From Dyella sedimenti (GTDB lineage Bacteria > Pseudomonadota > Gammaproteobacteria > Xanthomonadales > Rhodanobacteraceae): a DNA stretch of 64,000 bases. Both the position numbers and the translations under genes were made by a program. The notes beneath the pieces are model-generated. The model saw nothing but the letters and a program-made list of their open reading frames with translations. It was not told where the DNA came from and did no database searches. Position 1 is the stretch's first letter; every line of letters starts with the position of its first letter. This document shows positions 25,869-32,121 of the stretch, piece after piece. The DNA lies in the NCBI RefSeq assembly GCF_022760995.1, contig NZ_JAKWJO010000002.1, positions 248,001 to 312,000 on the forward strand, given 5' to 3'.

Positions 25869-25889
25869 TAGATTTTGGTGAGACTTCTC

Positions 25890-26372
25890 ATGCGACGCAT
25901 AAGCTTCGATAAATCCGCTTGTCCTATTGCCCGCAGCCTGGATGCGGTGGGGGATTGGTGGTCGCTATTGATTGTTCGGGACGCCCTGGCTGGGGTCCGG
26001 CGCTTTGGCGATTTTCAGAAGAGCCTCGGCCTGGCCAAAAACATTCTCACGCAGCGCCTCAAGCGTCTGGTGGCGTTGGGCATCATGGAAACGGTTCCCG
26101 CGTCCGACGGCAGCGCCTATCGCGAGTACGCTCTCACGCCCAAGGGGGAAGGGTTGCTGACCGTAATCGTGGCTTTGCGCCAATGGGGCGAGGAGATGTG
26201 TTTCGCGCGGGGCGAAAGCCACCCGCCGCTGCTTGAAGCCAAGACAGGGCGCCCAGTGGCGCGCCTTCAGGTGACTTCGCATGATGGCCGCCCGCTACGC
26301 GTCGCCGACCTGCTACTCGGGCGCCTGTCCTGCGACCAGCCGCCTGCAGGGGAGGCGGGCGACTTCCCATGA
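25890..26372 (+). CDS. HxlR-family winged-helix regulator
   Basis: A 160-residue transcription factor of the HxlR/MarR-like winged-helix family. The HxlR domain spans about residues 5-105: CPIARSLDAVGDWWSLLIVR, then RFGDFQKSLGLAKNILTQRL (recognition helix) and the wing GSAYREYALTPKG. Several members of the family sense electrophiles or quinones through the N-terminal Cys, here in DKSACPIAR. The extra C-terminal tail of about 50 residues is not part of the domain. The ATG at 25890 was preferred over TTG 25875 because it gives the standard length and is preceded by GGTGAG. Divergent from the quinone-oxidoreductase-like gene, with paired palindromes between. Inducer unknown. Confidence 0.87.
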   Translation: MRRISFDKSACPIARSLDAVGDWWSLLIVRDALAGVRRFGDFQKSLGLAKNILTQRLKRLVALGIMETVPASDGSAYREYALTPKGEGLLTVIVALRQWGEEMCFARGESHPPLLEAKTGRPVARLQVTSHDGRPLRVADLLLGRLSCDQPPAGEAGDFP

Positions 26373-26511
26373 TCGTATGGCAAGGGAGGCCCGAGCGCGC
26401 ACTTGCTTCCGCCATCGGCGACACGCTCTTCTATCTAGCCGGCCCTACGGGCTGCATCAAAGTGATTCGCGACCAACATCCCACTCCCTGGCCTGACCCT
26501 CAAGAGCCCTT

Positions 26512-26567
26512 AGAGCCTGTTCACGATCTCCCCGGCGCGGGCTACGGGGAGATCGTGAACAGGCTCT
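26512..26567. repeat. Perfect 23-bp inverted repeat (hairpin element)
   Basis: Arms 26512-26534 and 26545-26567 are perfect complements around a 10-nt loop. The arm begins AGAGCCTGTTCACGATCTC, and the same sequence recurs at the right end of the 36247-36399 element, so this is a dispersed repeat rather than a local terminator. It lies between the HxlR gene and tRNA-Met; the rest of 26373-26663 shows no credible gene. Confidence 0.8.
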
Positions 26568-26663
26568 TAGATTTCAATGGACAAGCTTGGATGCCACGAT
26601 GGCTGGAAACCCTTGCTGCAACAGGATTCCCTGGACGCCATTGGACAAATATGGATGCTTATA

Positions 26664-26740
26664 TGGTGGCTATGGGTGGACTCGAACCACCGACCCCAGC
26701 ATTATGAGTGCTGTGCTCTAACCGGCTGAGCTACATAGCC
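26664..26740 (-). tRNA. tRNA-Met (CAT), elongator type
   Basis: A 77-nt cloverleaf with encoded CCA. The acceptor arm is GGCTATG paired with CATAGCC; the D-loop region reads AGCTCAGCCGGTTAGAGC; the anticodon loop is CTCATAA (anticodon CAT); the T arm is GGTGGTTCGAGTCCACC. The first base pair is G-C, and the body resembles the E. coli elongator tRNA-Met rather than initiator tRNA. A CAT anticodon could also mean tRNA-Ile2 after lysidine modification, but the body favours Met. Confidence 0.95.
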
Positions 26741-26796
26741 ATGGGGTGCGTCCCGCCGGGTGTCGTCGACCTGGCGTCGATCAGGCGGGGCGCGGC

Positions 26797-26825
26797 AGTT
26801 TAGTCGCCCTGGCCCTTGGGTTCAA
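26797..26825 (-). promoter_or_regulatory. Candidate promoter of tRNA-Met
   Basis: On the minus strand: TTGAAC (26825-26820), a 17-bp spacer, TAAACT (26802-26797). Transcription would begin near 26790, about 50 nt before the mature tRNA 5' end. Confidence 0.55.
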
Positions 26826-26908
26826 GAGGCTGGCTTGCCCGGACCTTACCCGCATGGTTGAATCGTCCTTGAGGGCCGCCGCCTGGCGCGCTGGCCCGAG
26901 GAGGCGAC

Positions 26909-27463
26909 ATGATCGACGTTGATGGCTACCGTCCGAATGTGGGCATCGTGCTGCTGAACGCAGACGGCCGACTGTTCTGGGCGCGCCGCGTCAATCGTGA
27001 CGGCTGGCAGTTCCCCCAGGGCGGCATGCGCAGCGACGAGACCCCGCTGGAGGCCATGTACCGCGAGCTGGAGGAGGAAACCGGCCTCGCTCCGCATCAC
27101 GTCGAAGTGGTCGGCGCCACCCGCGGCTGGCTGCGCTATCGCCTGCCCAGCCGGTACATCCGCCATCACCAGCGCCCCACCTGCATCGGCCAGAAGCAAG
27201 TGTGGTTCCTGCTGCGCCTGGTGGGCGGCGAGGAGGCGCTGCGCCTGGACGCCTGCGAAAAGCCCGAGTTCGACCACTGGCGCTGGGTGGATTTCTGGTA
27301 TCCCGCCGCGCACGTGGTCAATTTCAAGCGGCAGGTCTACGAGCGCGCGCTGCGCCACTTCGCGCCGCTGGTGGAATCGCTATTAAGCATGGATCTGGGC
27401 GACCTGCCCCAGCGCCCGTCGGACCAGCGCGACCATCCACGCAAGGGCCAGGCGGCGGCCTGA
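26909..27463 (+). CDS. rppH: RNA pyrophosphohydrolase
   Basis: A 184-residue Nudix hydrolase that removes pyrophosphate from the 5' end of mRNAs and so triggers RNase E decay. The N-terminus [17 protein letters not shown] is standard for RppH. The Nudix box [20 protein letters not shown] carries the catalytic Glu residues. RppH-specific blocks follow: [20 protein letters not shown], then [21 protein letters not shown]. Length is close to E. coli RppH (176), with a charged, Ala-rich tail. It stands alone, divergent from the tRNA-Met gene. Confidence is high because the motifs are near-identical to the family. Confidence 0.96.
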   Translation: MIDVDGYRPNVGIVLLNADGRLFWARRVNRDGWQFPQGGMRSDETPLEAMYRELEEETGLAPHHVEVVGATRGWLRYRLPSRYIRHHQRPTCIGQKQVWFLLRLVGGEEALRLDACEKPEFDHWRWVDFWYPAAHVVNFKRQVYERALRHFAPLVESLLSMDLGDLPQRPSDQRDHPRKGQAAA

Positions 27464-27497
27464 CCTCGCTTCCGCCCCGGGTTGCCAGCCAATAGTT

Positions 27498-27516
27498 GAC
27501 AATCATTCGCATTTGC
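27498..27516 (-). promoter_or_regulatory. Fur-box candidate upstream of bfd
   Basis: The complement reads GCAAATGCGAATGATTGTC, close to the gammaproteobacterial Fur core (AAATGAGAATGATTCTC style). It overlaps TTGACA at 27496-27501, a consensus -35 hexamer, and ends 11 bp before the bfd start. Iron repression of bfd is well known in other bacteria. Confidence 0.6.
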
Positions 27517-27526
27517 GTTCCCATAC

Positions 27527-27733
27527 ATGCCCATGTATATCTGCATGTGCAACGCCGTGACCGACGGCGACATCCGCCGCGCCGCCGCCGAGGGCATCCA
27601 CCGCTTCAGCGACCTGCAGGCGCGCACCGGCTGCTCGGACTGCTGCGGCTGCTGCGAACAGGAGGCGAGGGCCACCCTCGACAAGGCTGTCCAGCAGGTA
27701 TCGCTGGCCCTGCCGGTCGCCGCCACGGCCTGA
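27527..27733 (+). CDS. bfd: Bacterioferritin-associated ferredoxin
   Basis: A 68-residue BFD-type [2Fe-2S] ferredoxin that delivers electrons to bacterioferritin to release stored iron. The cluster ligands are visible: C6 and C8 in YICMCN, then two of the four Cys in CSDCCGCC (most likely C40 and C43, aligning with the CGKC of E. coli Bfd). The body DGDIRRAAAEGIHRFSDLQ follows the family pattern. The N-terminus may be MPM at 27527 or MYI at 27533; neither has a clear ribosome binding site. It is followed by a good terminator and then bfr, its partner. A Fur-box candidate upstream suggests expression under iron starvation. Confidence 0.92.
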   Translation: MPMYICMCNAVTDGDIRRAAAEGIHRFSDLQARTGCSDCCGCCEQEARATLDKAVQQVSLALPVAATA

Positions 27734-27759
27734 TTCCGGCGCACGCACGCTCCACCCGA

Positions 27760-27786
27760 AACGCGCAGCCCCTGCTGCGCGTTTTT
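27760..27786 (+). terminator. Rho-independent terminator after bfd
   Basis: AACGCGCAG (27760-27768), loop CCCCTG, CTGCGCGTT (27775-27783), then further T residues to 27786. A clean 9-bp stem and U-tract between bfd and bfr, so the two are separate transcripts. Confidence 0.85.
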
Positions 27787-27797
27787 CGTTGGCCACG

Positions 27798-27813
27798 CTG
27801 AGTCATTCTCGTT
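27798..27813. promoter_or_regulatory. Weak Fur-like site upstream of bfr
   Basis: CTGAGTCATTCTCGTT: its complement agrees with a Fur half-consensus (AATGAGAATGATTCTC) at about 12 of 16 positions. A TATAGT hexamer at 27839-27844 could be the bfr -10 element. Direct Fur binding here is speculative. Confidence 0.3.
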
Positions 27814-27873
27814 CCGTCATCCCTGCCGGGGGAGGACGTATAGTCCCTCGCTGTCAGCGTAAGGAGACTACCC

Positions 27874-28344
27874 ATGAAGGGCGACGCCAAGGTCATCGAG
27901 TTCCTCAACAAGGTGCTCTACAACGAACTGACCGCGATCAACCAGTACTTCCTGCATTACCGCATGTACAAGAACTGGGGCTACAACGAGCTGGCGGAGC
28001 ACGAGTACAAGGAATCAATCGAGGAAATGAAGCACGCCGATCACCTGATCGAGCGCATCCTGTTCCTCGACGGCCTGCCCAACCTGCAGCACCTGGGCAA
28101 GCTGCGCATCGGCGAAAACACGGCCGAATGCCTGCAGGGCGACCTGGACCTGGAGATGGCCGCGGTGAAGGACCTGCGCGAGGCCATCGCCTACAGCGAA
28201 GGCATCGCCGACTACGTCAGCCGCGACCTGTTCAAGAGCATCCTCCACGACGAGGAAGAGCACATCGACTGGCTGGAAACCCAGTTCAGCCTGATCAAGG
28301 ACATCAGCATCGAGCGCTACCTGCAGGCCAAGATCGACAGCTGA
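27874..28344 (+). CDS. bfr: Bacterioferritin
   Basis: A 156-residue bacterioferritin subunit that forms a 24-mer shell storing iron and binding heme. Ferroxidase residues are visible: E18 in [12 protein letters not shown]51 and H54 in [13 protein letters not shown]94 in LDLEMAAV, and E127 and H130 in [10 protein letters not shown]. The heme-ligand Met (M52, in EEMKHAD) is present, marking a true Bfr rather than ferritin. AAGGAG lies 7 nt before the ATG. It follows bfd, the ferredoxin that reduces its stored iron, but a terminator between them and different expected iron responses suggest separate control. Confidence 0.97.
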   Translation: MKGDAKVIEFLNKVLYNELTAINQYFLHYRMYKNWGYNELAEHEYKESIEEMKHADHLIERILFLDGLPNLQHLGKLRIGENTAECLQGDLDLEMAAVKDLREAIAYSEGIADYVSRDLFKSILHDEEEHIDWLETQFSLIKDISIERYLQAKIDS

Positions 28345-28424
28345 CCGGCAGGTCCCCCGCGAAGCGCCCTGCCGGCGCCTTCGCCGGACGGCACAAGCAG
28401 CGGGGCCATGCCCGCTGTGCCCAG

Positions 28425-28452
28425 GGCCACGCAAAGCGTGGCCTTGTTCCTT
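28425..28452 (+). terminator. Hairpin terminator after bfr
   Basis: GGCCACGC (28425-28432), AAA loop, GCGTGGCC (28436-28443), followed by TTGTTCCTT. The stem is strong and the T-tract interrupted. It is 80 nt past the bfr stop and its tail overlaps the next promoter. Confidence 0.6.
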
Positions 28453-28480
28453 GACGCTTCCGTCACGCCGCGGCTATACC
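28451..28480 (+). promoter_or_regulatory. Promoter candidate for DUF6776-bactofilin pair
   Basis: TTGACG (28451-28456), 18-bp spacer, TATACC (28475-28480). GGAAGG at 28494-28499 then serves as ribosome binding site for the ATG at 28506. Confidence 0.6.
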
Positions 28481-28505
28481 TTGGCTTTTCCCGGGAAGGC
28501 CGCGC

Positions 28506-29258
28506 ATGGCTTCACGCCCACCCCCGCGCTTCGTGGTGCGGCCGCACGATGCGGCCGGCCAGCGGCGGCGCGCGCTATGGATGGGCCTTGCCTGGGTCGC
28601 CAGCCTGGCGCTGGTGGCCGTGCTGGCCGGCGGCCTGGCCCACCGCGCCACGCCCGCCGCCACCGAGATGCGCCAGCTCAAGGCGCTGGCCAGGCAGAAC
28701 GACGACCTGCAGCAGCAGGTGGCCAACCTGCAGCGCGCAGGCCAGGTGGCCGACATCGCCAACCGTTCGGTGCGCAAGACCCTGGCCGAGCGCGAGGAGG
28801 AGATCAGCGGCCTGCGCGCCGACCTGGGCTTCTACGCGCGCCTGACCGGGGGCGATGCCCAGCGCGAGGGGCTCAAGGTGCAGGAGGTGCGCCTGCGGCC
28901 GGTCGCCGACTCGCATGCCTGGAACCTCACCCTCAGCCTGACCCAGAACGCCAAGCGGGGCGAGGACGTGATCGGCACCGCCACGGTGAGCGTGGAGGGC
29001 CTGCGCGGCGACAAGGTGGTCCAGCTGGGCTGGGACGCGTTGGGCGACACCGCCCAGGCCGGCGGCGTTCCCTTTCGCTTCAAGTATTTCCAGCAGCTGC
29101 ACAGCACCATCGTGCTGCCCGCCGACTTCCGGCCCACCCGCCTGCTGGTCACCGCCCGTCCGAGCGGTGACGACGCGGTCACTCGCCCGGTGGCCTGGGG
29201 CGAGGCGCTGTCCGGCCACCTCACACCGACCCAGGGGGAACAAGATGCTCAACCGTAA
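28506..29258 (+). CDS. DUF6776-like membrane-anchored coiled-coil protein
   Basis: A 250-residue protein of unknown function. It has a short basic N-terminus, one membrane segment (WMGLAWVASLALVAVLAGGL, about residues 25-44), a periplasmic coiled coil (about 52-110, rich in Gln, Leu, Arg and Glu) and a C-terminal beta-rich domain with LTLSLTQNAKRGEDVIGT and FKYFQQLHSTIVLPADFRP. This layout matches the DUF6776 family that sits beside bactofilins in gammaproteobacteria. It overlaps the bactofilin start by 14 nt, which suggests a joint role in envelope or cell-shape organisation, but that is inference. No catalytic motif is apparent. Confidence 0.75.
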   Translation: MASRPPPRFVVRPHDAAGQRRRALWMGLAWVASLALVAVLAGGLAHRATPAATEMRQLKALARQNDDLQQQVANLQRAGQVADIANRSVRKTLAEREEEISGLRADLGFYARLTGGDAQREGLKVQEVRLRPVADSHAWNLTLSLTQNAKRGEDVIGTATVSVEGLRGDKVVQLGWDALGDTAQAGGVPFRFKYFQQLHSTIVLPADFRPTRLLVTARPSGDDAVTRPVAWGEALSGHLTPTQGEQDAQP

Positions 29259-29676
29259 ACGCTCCGAACGCGCCGCGACCGGCGCGGACACCAGCCTGAT
29301 CGCGCGCGGCACCCTCATCCGGGGCCAGGTGCGTTTCAGCGGCACCCTGCACCTGGATGGCCAGGTCGTGGGCTCGGTACAGGCCGGCGAGGAAGGGGCG
29401 GTGTTCACGCTCAGCGAGCACGGTATCGTGGAGGGTGAGATCCAAGTGCCGCACGCCATCATCAACGGCCAAGTGCGGGGCGACATCCACGCCAGCGAAC
29501 GCCTGGAACTGGCGCCGGCGGCCCGCGTCACCGGCGACGTGCACTACCGCACCCTGGAAATGGCCGCCGGCGCCCAGGTGAACGGCCACATGAGTCACCA
29601 CACCGCCGAGATGCCGCTGCGCGAGCTGCCGTCCCCCGCCATAGCCGAGACAGAGGCCGACGCCGTGCCGGCCTGA
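29245..29676 (+). CDS. Bactofilin (polymer-forming cytoskeletal protein)
   Basis: A 143-residue bactofilin. The central right-handed beta-helix (about residues 20-115) shows the repeating hydrophobic-Gly pattern in [40 protein letters not shown] and [15 protein letters not shown]. Short disordered tails flank it, as usual. Bactofilins form nucleotide-free filaments at the inner face of the membrane and influence cell shape or polar assembly. The ATG at 29245 follows AGGGGG by 6 nt and lies inside the end of the upstream gene. Translational coupling to the coiled-coil membrane protein suggests that protein may anchor the filaments. Confidence 0.92.
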   Translation: MLNRKRSERAATGADTSLIARGTLIRGQVRFSGTLHLDGQVVGSVQAGEEGAVFTLSEHGIVEGEIQVPHAIINGQVRGDIHASERLELAPAARVTGDVHYRTLEMAAGAQVNGHMSHHTAEMPLRELPSPAIAETEADAVPA

Positions 29677-29722
29677 TCGCGCTATCCTTGCGTACATATC
29701 GTCGCACCCCCATCTGGGTCCC

Positions 29723-30100
29723 ATGGATACCGTCGTCCCCCTTCCCATCGTTCCCGACTACCGCAACGCCGGCGAGCCGCTGGTGTTCACCCAGGCCGCG
29801 GCCCGCAAGGTGCACGAGCTGATCGCGGAGGAAGGCAATCCCGAGCTGAAGCTACGCGTGTACATCACCGGCGGCGGCTGCTCGGGCTTCCAGTATGGCT
29901 TCACCTTCGACGAGGCCCAGGCCGAGGACGATTTCGCGCTCAACCGCGAGGGCGTCACCCTGCTGGTCGACCCGCTGTCGCTGCAGTACCTCACCGGCGC
30001 CGAGATCGATTACTCGGAAAGCCTGAGCGGCGCGCAGTTCGTCATCCGCAACCCCAACGCCAAGACCACCTGCGGCTGCGGCTCCTCCTTCTCCACCTGA
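29723..30100 (+). CDS. erpA: Iron-sulfur cluster insertion protein ErpA
   Basis: A 125-residue A-type Fe-S carrier that passes clusters to apo-proteins, including isoprenoid enzymes. The three ligand cysteines are in [11 protein letters not shown] (about residue 53) and in TTCGCGSSF near the C-terminus. [20 protein letters not shown] and [16 protein letters not shown] are typical ErpA sequences. Length fits the family (about 115-130), with an N-terminal extension [10 protein letters not shown] common in Xanthomonadales. It lies just before nudC. Confidence 0.95.
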   Translation: MDTVVPLPIVPDYRNAGEPLVFTQAAARKVHELIAEEGNPELKLRVYITGGGCSGFQYGFTFDEAQAEDDFALNREGVTLLVDPLSLQYLTGAEIDYSESLSGAQFVIRNPNAKTTCGCGSSFST

Positions 30101-30113
30101 GCGCCGCCACGGC

Positions 30114-31088
30114 ATGGACCGCAATCCCCTGCCGCGCCTCAACACTTTCGCGGGCCTGAGCCACGTGCTCGATCGCGTCGCCGAGCGGCGCGACGAGTCG
30201 ATGTGGGTGGGCGATCTGGCCGCTTCGGCGCAGGCGCGCTACCTGGCGATCGACCCGCTGGGCGAAACCTACCTGCATCCCGGACGACCCGCGCTGCGCT
30301 GGCTCGACGTCGCCGAGCGCGAGCGCTGGCTGGGCGACCTGAAGGCCAGTTTCCTAGGCTTCGCCCATGAGCAGCCGCGTTTTCTGCTGACGGTGGACGA
30401 CGACGCCCGCGCCGCCGAGCTGGCGACCCTGCTGGACGCGCGCCGCGCCAGCCTGCGCGAGGTGGGCCTGCAACTGCCCGCCGACGAGGCCGGGCTGTTC
30501 GCCTACGGCAAGGGCCTGGCGCATTGGCAGCGCGAGACGCGCCACTGCGCCTACTGCGGCGCGCCGGTGGTGCTGGTGGCCTCAGGGCATCGCGCGCAGT
30601 GCACCAACAACGATTGTGGCCGCATGCACTTCCCCCGCACCGACGCGGCGGTGATCGTGATCGTCGAATACGAGGGCCGCTGCCTGCTGGGCCGCCAGGC
30701 CGGCTGGCCCAAGGGCCGCTATTCCACCCTGGCCGGCTTCGTCGAGCCCGGCGAGGCGCTGGAGGATGCCGTGCGACGCGAGGTCGCCGAGGAATCGGGT
30801 GTGCTCGTGGGCGAGGTGCGCTACCACTCCTCGCAGCCCTGGCCGCTGCCGCAATCGCTGATGGTGGGCTTCACCGCCAAGGCGGTCTCGCCTGAAATCC
30901 GCCTGCGCGACCGCGAACTGGAGGAGGCGCGCTGGTTCACCCCGCAGGACATCGTCGACGGCCTCGCCAATGGCAGCTTCCTGCCCTCGCCGCCCTTGTC
31001 GGTGTCCTACCACCTGCTGTCCCATTGGCTGCAGCAACAGGCGGGAACGGACCTCGACACACTGGTGGCGCAATACGCCAGACGCTGA
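30114..31088 (+). CDS. nudC: NAD(+)/NADH pyrophosphatase NudC
   Basis: A 324-residue Nudix hydrolase that cleaves NADH and removes NAD caps from RNA. Order of parts: N-terminal domain (1-125), zinc ribbon with four Cys (HCAYCGAP and QCTNNDCGRMHFPR), then the Nudix box GFVEPGEALEDAVRREVAEE, and the NudC signature SQPWPLPQSLM that reads the adenine-ribose side. E. coli NudC is 257 residues; the extra length is at the N-terminus, as in other Xanthomonadales. It starts 13 nt after erpA, so the two are probably co-transcribed. Confidence 0.95.
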   Translation: MDRNPLPRLNTFAGLSHVLDRVAERRDESMWVGDLAASAQARYLAIDPLGETYLHPGRPALRWLDVAERERWLGDLKASFLGFAHEQPRFLLTVDDDARAAELATLLDARRASLREVGLQLPADEAGLFAYGKGLAHWQRETRHCAYCGAPVVLVASGHRAQCTNNDCGRMHFPRTDAAVIVIVEYEGRCLLGRQAGWPKGRYSTLAGFVEPGEALEDAVRREVAEESGVLVGEVRYHSSQPWPLPQSLMVGFTAKAVSPEIRLRDRELEEARWFTPQDIVDGLANGSFLPSPPLSVSYHLLSHWLQQQAGTDLDTLVAQYARR

Positions 31089-31158
31089 CGTCCGGCACCC
31101 GCAAGCGGGCCTGCCCCTTGCCCTACAATGCGGCCATCGACAGGGAGAACTCACGTCC

Positions 31159-32028
31159 ATGGCAGTCAGCCTGCTTACCGCGCTCATCGCCCTCGGCCTG
31201 TTGCACGTGCTGCCACAACTGGCGCACTGGCGCGGCGACGGCGGCTTCCGCCGCTGGGTGGCGCAGCTGGGCGACACCGCCGGCCCCGCGCGCGTGGCGG
31301 TGACGCTGGGCGTGCCGGTGGTGTTCTGCCTGGTGGTGCTGTGGCTGCTCACGCTGCTGCCGGGCAGCGAGCTGTTCCGGCTGGCGTTCTCGCTGGTGGT
31401 GCTGTTGTACTGCTTCGGGCCGCATGCCTTCGAGGCAGACCTGGAGGCCATCATCAAGGCCCCGGACCAGGCCTCGCGCGAGGCCGCCGCGCAGGCGTTG
31501 TCCGATGACGGCGAGGCGGTGGCCTGGAACGCCATCGCGCTGGGCGAGGCCACGGCCTACGCGGCGCTGCGGCGGCGCTTCGGCGTGCTGCTGTGGTTCT
31601 TCCTGCTGGGTCCTGCCGGCGCGCTGCTGTACCGCCTGGCGCAGACGCTGGGGCGCGATCCCAGCTTGCGCCTGGACCCGTCCGCGCGCGCCGCGGCGCA
31701 TGCCTTCGCCAACGCCGCCGACTGGCTGCCCGCGCAACTGATGGTGTTCACGCTGGCCCTGGTCGGCCATTGGGACGCGGTGATCGGCGCGTGGAAGCGC
31801 TGGCACCAGCAGCAATCACCCAACAGCTGGTACGTGGAGGGCCCGGGTTTCCTCGGCGCCGCCGCGCGCGCCGACGTGCAGGTCGATATCGAGGCCGGCG
31901 ACGGCTACGCGGAGGAGCGCGTCGATACGCTGGGCGAACTGGTCCGCCTGCGCAGCGCCCTGCTGCGCGCCCTGTTGACGTGGCTCAGCCTGGTGGCGCT
32001 GGTCGTACTGGCCGGCTGGATGCGCTGA
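31159..32028 (+). CDS. ampE: AmpE-like inner-membrane protein
   Basis: A 289-residue membrane protein resembling AmpE, a predicted signalling protein linked to beta-lactamase induction. Hydrophobic segments occur at about residues 1-20, 52-72, 75-90, 145-165, 192-210 and 265-287. Supporting stretches are YCFGPHAFEADLEAIIKA near residue 80, FGVLLWFFLLGPAGALLYRL and the region DWLPAQLMVFTLALVGHWD. No AmpD amidase gene is adjacent, unlike the E. coli ampDE operon. The ATG at 31159 is preceded by AGGGAGAA. The molecular role of AmpE is not settled even in model bacteria, so the function is known by family only. Confidence 0.75.
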   Translation: MAVSLLTALIALGLLHVLPQLAHWRGDGGFRRWVAQLGDTAGPARVAVTLGVPVVFCLVVLWLLTLLPGSELFRLAFSLVVLLYCFGPHAFEADLEAIIKAPDQASREAAAQALSDDGEAVAWNAIALGEATAYAALRRRFGVLLWFFLLGPAGALLYRLAQTLGRDPSLRLDPSARAAAHAFANAADWLPAQLMVFTLALVGHWDAVIGAWKRWHQQQSPNSWYVEGPGFLGAAARADVQVDIEAGDGYAEERVDTLGELVRLRSALLRALLTWLSLVALVVLAGWMR

Positions 32029-32042
32029 CCCCACGACAGCGC

Positions 32043-32109
32043 CTGTAGGCGCGCACCCAGTGCGCGATCATCGTTGCCTCGGGTTCGCGCACTGGGTGCG
32101 CGCCTACAG
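32043..32109. repeat. GTAG-type REP doublet (REPIN)
   Basis: Two inverted REP units: 32043-32067 and 32085-32109 are perfect 25-bp complements around a 17-nt centre. Each unit holds the inner hairpin GCGCAC-CCA-GTGCGC and carries GTAG near its outer end. It lies between the convergent ampE-like and MFS-acyltransferase genes and may also serve as a bidirectional terminator. Confidence 0.85.
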
Positions 32110-32121
32110 GGGCGATGACGC

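Noticed and set aside
26369..26707. A 112-codon frame after the HxlR gene
   Set aside because: It runs through the inverted repeat and into the antisense of tRNA-Met (ending GGLEPPTPAL, the usual read of a tRNA complement), so it is not a gene.
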